A stretch of DNA of 10,116 nt from Deltaproteobacteria bacterium RBG_16_54_11. GTDB taxonomy: Bacteria; Desulfobacterota; B13-G15; RBG-16-54-18. Positions within the stretch are counted from its first letter, which is position 1, and each line of letters opens with the position of its first letter. Location: assembly GCA_001797905.1 (NCBI GenBank), contig MGQS01000091.1, positions 8,596 through 18,711 on the forward strand, given 5' to 3'. The translations under genes and the position numbers were made by a program. A model generated the notes under the pieces. It searched no databases and had not been told where the DNA came from. It saw only the letters and a program-made list of their open reading frames with translations. Positions 6,608 through 10,116 of this stretch are shown one piece after another.

Positions 6608-7360
6608 ATGGGCACGAGCAGGATAAGAGCTCGTAATATGGTTATAGAAATATTAGAAAATTTTGGGAGGGGAAGGGGCACGATCTTAGATGCTCCAGCC
6701 GGATCCGGTGAAATATCAAAAAAATTACAGGATGCCGGATTTGATGTCTTTGCTGCCGACATAGCACCGGAGTTGTTTAATCTTCCGGGTGTTCATTGTG
6801 AAAAGGTAGATCTCAATATTAATCTTCCTTATGAAGATGAATTTTTTGATTATATCTTGAGCTCTAATGGAATTGAACATCTGGAAGATCAGTATACTTT
6901 TGTCCGAGAGTGTTATCGGCTTTTGAAGCCACACGGGATACTTCTTATAACGACCCCTAATATCCTGAACTTAAAGGCGCGCGTTGCAAATTTTTTGCTG
7001 GGCTTTCCTACTTTTCATGATAGACCTCAAAATGAAGTAGATGATCACGAGGGCGGAGGGCATATAAATAATGTTAACTATTTTGATTTGCGCGTCAACC
7101 TGCATAGAAATGGATTTAAGATTATTTTGGTTAAAACTCACATGTACAGTGTAACTGCAATGTTTTTTTCCTTGCTTGTTCCCTTTGTTTATGCGGCAAC
7201 ATGCAGATCATTCAAGAGAGAAAAAAATAGAGAACAGAGAGATAGAAACAAAGATATTTTAAGCCATATCCTTTCAAGCGATCTTCTATTTGGAAAAAAG
7301 TTATTCATTTTGGCAAAAAAGGACCCCCCTTTTTTAAAAAGTAAAATTATCTTGGAATAA
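6608..7360 (+). CDS. Class I SAM-dependent methyltransferase (second of two)
   Basis: The 250-residue protein is a second Rossmann-fold methyltransferase, with motif I TILDAPAGSGEISKKL (25-40), a ribose-binding acidic residue at FAADIAPE (48-55), FFDYILSSNGIEHLED (79-94) and ITTPNILNL (114-122). A loop rich in Asp, His and Gly (residues 142-153) follows; its role is unknown. A hydrophobic stretch around 183-198 could touch the membrane. It starts immediately after the stop of the preceding methyltransferase, with GGCGGAG just upstream as a possible ribosome site. It shares the E-H and P-N-I motif layout with its neighbour but differs otherwise, so the pair is not a recent duplication. It is the most AT-rich gene in the window: bases 6781-6840 are 21/60 G+C by hand count. 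Confidence 0.83.
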   Translation: MGTSRIRARNMVIEILENFGRGRGTILDAPAGSGEISKKLQDAGFDVFAADIAPELFNLPGVHCEKVDLNINLPYEDEFFDYILSSNGIEHLEDQYTFVRECYRLLKPHGILLITTPNILNLKARVANFLLGFPTFHDRPQNEVDDHEGGGHINNVNYFDLRVNLHRNGFKIILVKTHMYSVTAMFFSLLVPFVYAATCRSFKREKNREQRDRNKDILSHILSSDLLFGKKLFILAKKDPPFLKSKIILE

Positions 7361-7364
7361 TTTT
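7343..7364 (+). terminator. AT-only hairpin at the end of the second methyltransferase
   Basis: AAAATTAT (7343-7350) and ATAATTTT (7357-7364) form a perfect 8-base stem with loop CTTGGA, spanning the TAA stop, and a T and then GAGGG follow. The stem contains only A-T pairs and the T-run is part of it, so it would be a weak terminator at best. The next 90 bases to 7454 hold no convincing gene. Confidence 0.25.
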
Positions 7365-7454
7365 TGAGGGCTTTTTCAAGTGACGGCTAGAATCTATACC
7401 CCGTGTTATTACATTAGAAGAATTAAAAAGAGCAATAAGAAGCGGTAGTAAAAA

Positions 7455-8453
7455 ATGAAGATAGCGTTTTTGATTCATAGCTTGGAAATCAACAGCTGCA
7501 GATACCGTGTCCTCCAATACCTTCCCTATCTTAAAAAAGCCGGTATTGACGTATCCATCCATTTATTTAAACGAACATGGCGTGATAAATTAAGTTTTTA
7601 TAAGATGTTAGGACAATATGATATCTTCTATATCCACCGGAAACTCTTCCCTCCCCTCGAATTTGCCTATATTCGCAGGAAAGCAAGAAAAATCATTTAC
7701 GACTTTGACGATGCTATCATGTATCGGAGCTCCAGCTCGAAAAACCCCTACTCCCTTTCCAGGCGCATCAAGTTTGCCTATATGATGAGGCGTGTTGATT
7801 TTATCAGTGCGGGGAATAATTTTTTAAAATCGGAGGTATTGCCCTATAATCCTCATGTAGAGGTTATCCCTACCTCCATCGATCTTTCGCGATATACTAC
7901 AAAAGAGCCTTCTCGTCAGAAAGGCCCTGTCATTGTTGGCTGGCTTGGAAGCAGCAGCACGTTGAAATATTTAAAAAACCTCATGCCCATATTTGAAAAG
8001 CTTTATCAGCGATATCCTCATTTTCAGCTTAAGATCGTATGTGACCAGTTTCTCGATAGCAGCAAGGTGCCCGTGATCAAGAAGAAATGGTCCTCGGAGA
8101 CGGAAGCGGCGGATCTCAAAAGTTTCGATATCGGCGTGATGCCCCTCAGAGATGATCTCTGGTCAAGGGGTAAATGCGGCCTTAAGATCCTGCAATACTT
8201 TAGTGCAGGTGTTCCCGCGGTCTGCACCCCGGTGGGCATCAACAGAGATATTGTTCAAGATAAGGTCAATGGATATTGGGCGCAGAACGACAAGCAGTGG
8301 GAGGATAAGCTTCTCACCTTGATTCAGAATAAGGCATTACGCAGAAAGATGGGTCTTGCCGGAAGAAAGACGGTGGAAAATCGTTATACCGTTGAGGTCA
8401 ACGCCCCCCGATTTCTTGGCATCCTTAAAAAGATTTATGGGAGGAATGGATAA
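7455..8453 (+). CDS. Glycosyltransferase, GT4-like (GT-B fold)
   Basis: A 332-residue GT-B glycosyltransferase. The N-terminus is MKIAFLIHSLEINSCRYRVLQY, where the S-x-R-Y-R-V-x-x-Y pattern contacts the acceptor side in this subgroup. IIYDFDDAIMY (80-90) is characteristic, EVIPTSIDL (136-144) marks the domain link, and VGWLGSSSTLKYL (161-173) opens the donor domain. The donor site is DIGVMPLRDDLW (225-236) followed by GKCGLKILQYFSAGVPAVCTPVGIN (239-263). The usual E-x7-E is absent; Gln247 stands where the second Glu would be, which I recall as common in this subgroup. The ATG overlaps the stop of a short open frame as ATGA. It is followed after only two bases by the acyltransferase start, so the two are co-expressed. 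The sugar is unknown. Confidence 0.85.
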   Translation: MKIAFLIHSLEINSCRYRVLQYLPYLKKAGIDVSIHLFKRTWRDKLSFYKMLGQYDIFYIHRKLFPPLEFAYIRRKARKIIYDFDDAIMYRSSSSKNPYSLSRRIKFAYMMRRVDFISAGNNFLKSEVLPYNPHVEVIPTSIDLSRYTTKEPSRQKGPVIVGWLGSSSTLKYLKNLMPIFEKLYQRYPHFQLKIVCDQFLDSSKVPVIKKKWSSETEAADLKSFDIGVMPLRDDLWSRGKCGLKILQYFSAGVPAVCTPVGINRDIVQDKVNGYWAQNDKQWEDKLLTLIQNKALRRKMGLAGRKTVENRYTVEVNAPRFLGILKKIYGRNG

Positions 8454-8455
8454 GG

Positions 8456-9325
8456 ATGAAATGGTTCTTGTTCAAATTGGCTTTTTTGTATCCTAGAGTT
8501 TATGCCTTCTTCTGCTATTATCGGAAAAAAGAACAGTGGAGAGAATTTGAAGATAAAGTAATCTTCTTCTTCAAAAAAGAAAGGGACGCGAAGAGGATAG
8601 TACAGGGTGTCTTTGAATTAAGGGGGGTCAGGAAAATAATGCGGTATCTGATCCCTCATATGGATGACCTTTTCATTAAACAGTTCGTCAAGGTGGAAGG
8701 TCTTCATTTTTTAGATCAAGCATTAAAGGATGGCAGAGGTGTTGTCCTGATCGCGGGACATATTGGGATCCCTCATCTGTCATTCAACGCGTTAAGGATT
8801 ATGGGGTACGCCGTGATCCTTCTCAAAGGAGTAACGCCGAAAGTACCGAAGCGTCCAAAGATCCGATATTACGACACCCAGGAGAATACTATTTTTGTCC
8901 ATGACCCTTCCCTTTCAGAAGTGTATAAAAATAGAATTTTGGAGACACTCCAATCTGGGAAGATCATCTACTATGACGGCGATGCCGGAGAAGGAAGAAC
9001 TAAGGAAAGAATCTCTTTTTTAGGGAAAGCGATGGACTTTCCTACAGGAATGATCTACCTGGCTCATCAAGCCAAGGCAGCGGTTATTCCCTTCATCCAT
9101 CTTTACCAGAAAGGGAAGATCACATTGATATTTAAAGAACCAATAGATAACAATTGGAAGGAAGGGAAAAAAGGGTACAAACTGATCTTCAAAAAATTTG
9201 TACAATTATTGGAATTCTATGTCCTTAAATATCCGGAGCAGTATATGGGAATCTATGGTCCTACTGTTTTGGCCTATTACTATCGTTCCCATAGAAATGG
9301 TTATAAGGTCTCAGGCGAAGGATGA
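8456..9325 (+). CDS. LpxL/HtrB-type lysophospholipid acyltransferase family protein
   Basis: The 289-residue protein matches the lipid A late acyltransferase family, which adds a secondary acyl chain from acyl-ACP on the inner face of the inner membrane. A hydrophobic, aromatic N-terminus (residues 3-22) fits the membrane anchor. GVVLIAGHIGIPHLSFNALRIMG (95-117) is the catalytic segment; YYDGDAGEGRTKERISFLGK (172-191) and PFIHLYQKGKITLIFKEPI (212-230) match later family motifs. The length is close to the usual 300. The odd feature is the catalytic motif: the family uses H-x4-D/E, but here it is His102-x4-His107. Either the protein has lost or altered its activity, or it belongs to a subgroup with another charge relay. 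The start is two bases after the glycosyltransferase stop, with GGGAGG upstream. The substrate could be lipid A or another glycolipid. Confidence 0.78.
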   Translation: MKWFLFKLAFLYPRVYAFFCYYRKKEQWREFEDKVIFFFKKERDAKRIVQGVFELRGVRKIMRYLIPHMDDLFIKQFVKVEGLHFLDQALKDGRGVVLIAGHIGIPHLSFNALRIMGYAVILLKGVTPKVPKRPKIRYYDTQENTIFVHDPSLSEVYKNRILETLQSGKIIYYDGDAGEGRTKERISFLGKAMDFPTGMIYLAHQAKAAVIPFIHLYQKGKITLIFKEPIDNNWKEGKKGYKLIFKKFVQLLEFYVLKYPEQYMGIYGPTVLAYYYRSHRNGYKVSGEG

Positions 9326-9391
9326 GAGAACCCGCAAGCAGCGTCGTCATTTTAAGGGAGAAATATCTCTAGCTGGAGTTGAAGATCATCT

Positions 9392-9427
9392 ATGAAACCT
9401 TCTTTCTTTGATTTTATAAGGTGTTAG
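9392..9427 (+). other. Tiny open frame (11 residues) in phase with the LPS kinase
   Basis: ATG at 9392 opens MKPSFFDFIRC and ends at a TAG at 9425-9427, one codon before the kinase ATG and in the same reading frame. It may be a coupled leader frame, or the former N-terminus of the kinase cut off by a nonsense change. The 105 bases between the acyltransferase and the kinase otherwise show no clear promoter or hairpin. Confidence 0.2.
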
Positions 9428-9430
9428 CGG

Positions 9431-10116
9431 ATGTGGCTCAGAAAGGCATCTGATGATTTATCGCGCAAGCGGGGTGTGAGGGGATGGCGATGGACCATTT
9501 CCAAAGGCACTGCGCAGTGGCTACCTCCTTCATTGTTAGACGATCCAGAGGCATTTCTGCTCGATAATCCTCCTAAAAAACCATTAAAAGAATCCCCGGT
9601 TCGCACGGTCTCCATCTGCTCAGGCCCTCAGGGGGAGCTCTTCCTGAAGCGGTATAAGATAAGGGGCTGGGCAGAGGGATTGAAATACCTCGTGGTTCCC
9701 TCCAAAGCCCGAAAAGAGTGGCAGATGGCGCATCGTGCAGTGCGCAAAGGAATCCCGACCCCCGTGCCTTTGGCCATGGCTGAGAGGCGCAAAGGTAGAT
9801 TTTTACAGGATGCCTTCCTCATCACCCAGGCCATTGCTCCCTCGGCCCCCTTAATCGAATTGATTCCCGAGGGGGGGCATGAGGAGCTTCTCTTCCGTAC
9901 AGCCCGATTGCTCAGGGGGGCGCATAAGGCCGGCCTTTTTCACCAGGATCTCCATGCCGGCAATATCCTGGTGGGGATGGAAGAGAAGGAATTATATCTC
10001 ATTGACCTCCACCGATCCAGATTCACCAGGCGCGTCTCCAAACACCGGCGCTTGTGGAACCTGGCGCAGTTCTTCTATTCCCTCAAGGGATGGCTCTCTC
10101 CTGAGAAGAAAAAGGC
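9431..10116 (+). CDS. LPS core sugar kinase, WaaP/KdkA/InaA family (3' partial)
   Basis: The open frame from ATG 9431 has no stop and continues past the window end; 228 codons are visible. It is an atypical small protein-kinase fold that phosphorylates a core LPS sugar (heptose O-4 by WaaP, Kdo by KdkA) using ATP. ELFLKRYK (69-76) carries the ATP lysine Lys73; SKARKEWQMAHRAVRKGIPTP (91-111) carries the helix-C Glu96 and the family's G-I-P-x-P. The catalytic loop is GLFHQDLHAGNILV (168-181) with Asp173 and Asn178, and LIDLHRSRF (190-198) carries the metal Asp192 in place of DFG. The start is supported by AGGTG at 9419-9423 and an in-frame TAG at 9425. Base composition returns to GC-rich, unlike the genes just before it. 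Whether it acts on Kdo or heptose cannot be decided. Confidence 0.87.
   Translation, partial: MWLRKASDDLSRKRGVRGWRWTISKGTAQWLPPSLLDDPEAFLLDNPPKKPLKESPVRTVSICSGPQGELFLKRYKIRGWAEGLKYLVVPSKARKEWQMAHRAVRKGIPTPVPLAMAERRKGRFLQDAFLITQAIAPSAPLIELIPEGGHEELLFRTARLLRGAHKAGLFHQDLHAGNILVGMEEKELYLIDLHRSRFTRRVSKHRRLWNLAQFFYSLKGWLSPEKKK

Noticed and set aside
7380..7448. 22-codon GTG-initiated open frame between the second methyltransferase and the third glycosyltransferase
   Set aside because: It has no ribosome site, is basic low-complexity sequence in AT-rich DNA and shows no similarity that I recognise.
9198..9395. Plus-strand 65-codon frame overlapping the acyltransferase end
   Set aside because: Most of it lies within the acyltransferase in another frame and it has no motif or ribosome site.
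1..10116. CRISPR array, insertion sequence, tRNA or rRNA
   Set aside because: I saw no regularly spaced repeats, transposase motifs, terminal inverted repeats or cloverleaf sequence in any non-coding stretch.

Overview
This window looks like chromosomal DNA from a Gram-negative bacterium. It holds one long run of plus-strand genes that mostly build and decorate the lipopolysaccharide (LPS) inner core and lipid A: a heptosyltransferase II (waaF), three family-4-type glycosyltransferases, a hexapeptide O-acetyltransferase, two SAM-dependent methyltransferases, an LpxL-like late acyltransferase and a WaaP/InaA-type sugar kinase. The GC-rich, purine-rich style, the archaeal-type phosphoglycerate mutase in a Gram-negative background and the core-LPS layout would fit a Desulfobacterota (deltaproteobacterial) or related anaerobe. 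That placement is inference; no rRNA or other taxonomic marker is present. No convincing gene lies on the minus strand.

Layout. 1-138 is the C-terminal tail of a MidA-type methyltransferase. 139-320 is a leader with a strong hairpin. 321-1526 is apgM, a 2,3-bisphosphoglycerate-independent phosphoglycerate mutase. 1527-1785 is non-coding, with overlapping inverted repeats and a possible promoter. 1786-5179 is a tight three-gene unit (waaF and two glycosyltransferases) joined by 4-base GTGA and ATGA overlaps. 5239-9325 is a more loosely packed and more AT-rich block: acetyltransferase, a small open frame of unknown status, two abutting methyltransferases, a third glycosyltransferase and the acyltransferase. 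From 9431 the sequence returns to GC-rich with the LPS kinase, which runs off the window end.

How the genes may work together. WaaF adds the second heptose to the Kdo-heptose inner core, and the two overlapping glycosyltransferases probably extend it. The AT-richer genes would then add optional groups (acetyl, methyl, one more sugar, an acyl chain), and the kinase would phosphorylate Kdo or heptose. Only the WaaF step is specific from sequence; acceptors for the others are unknown. apgM and the MidA-type gene are housekeeping-type neighbours without an obvious link to LPS.

I do not see a clearly new system. The points most worth checking are the change in base composition at about 5.2-9.4 kb with its unusual set of decoration genes, an H-x4-H motif in place of H-x4-D/E in the acyltransferase, a Glu in place of an expected metal-ligand His in ApgM, and short open frames just before three of the genes.
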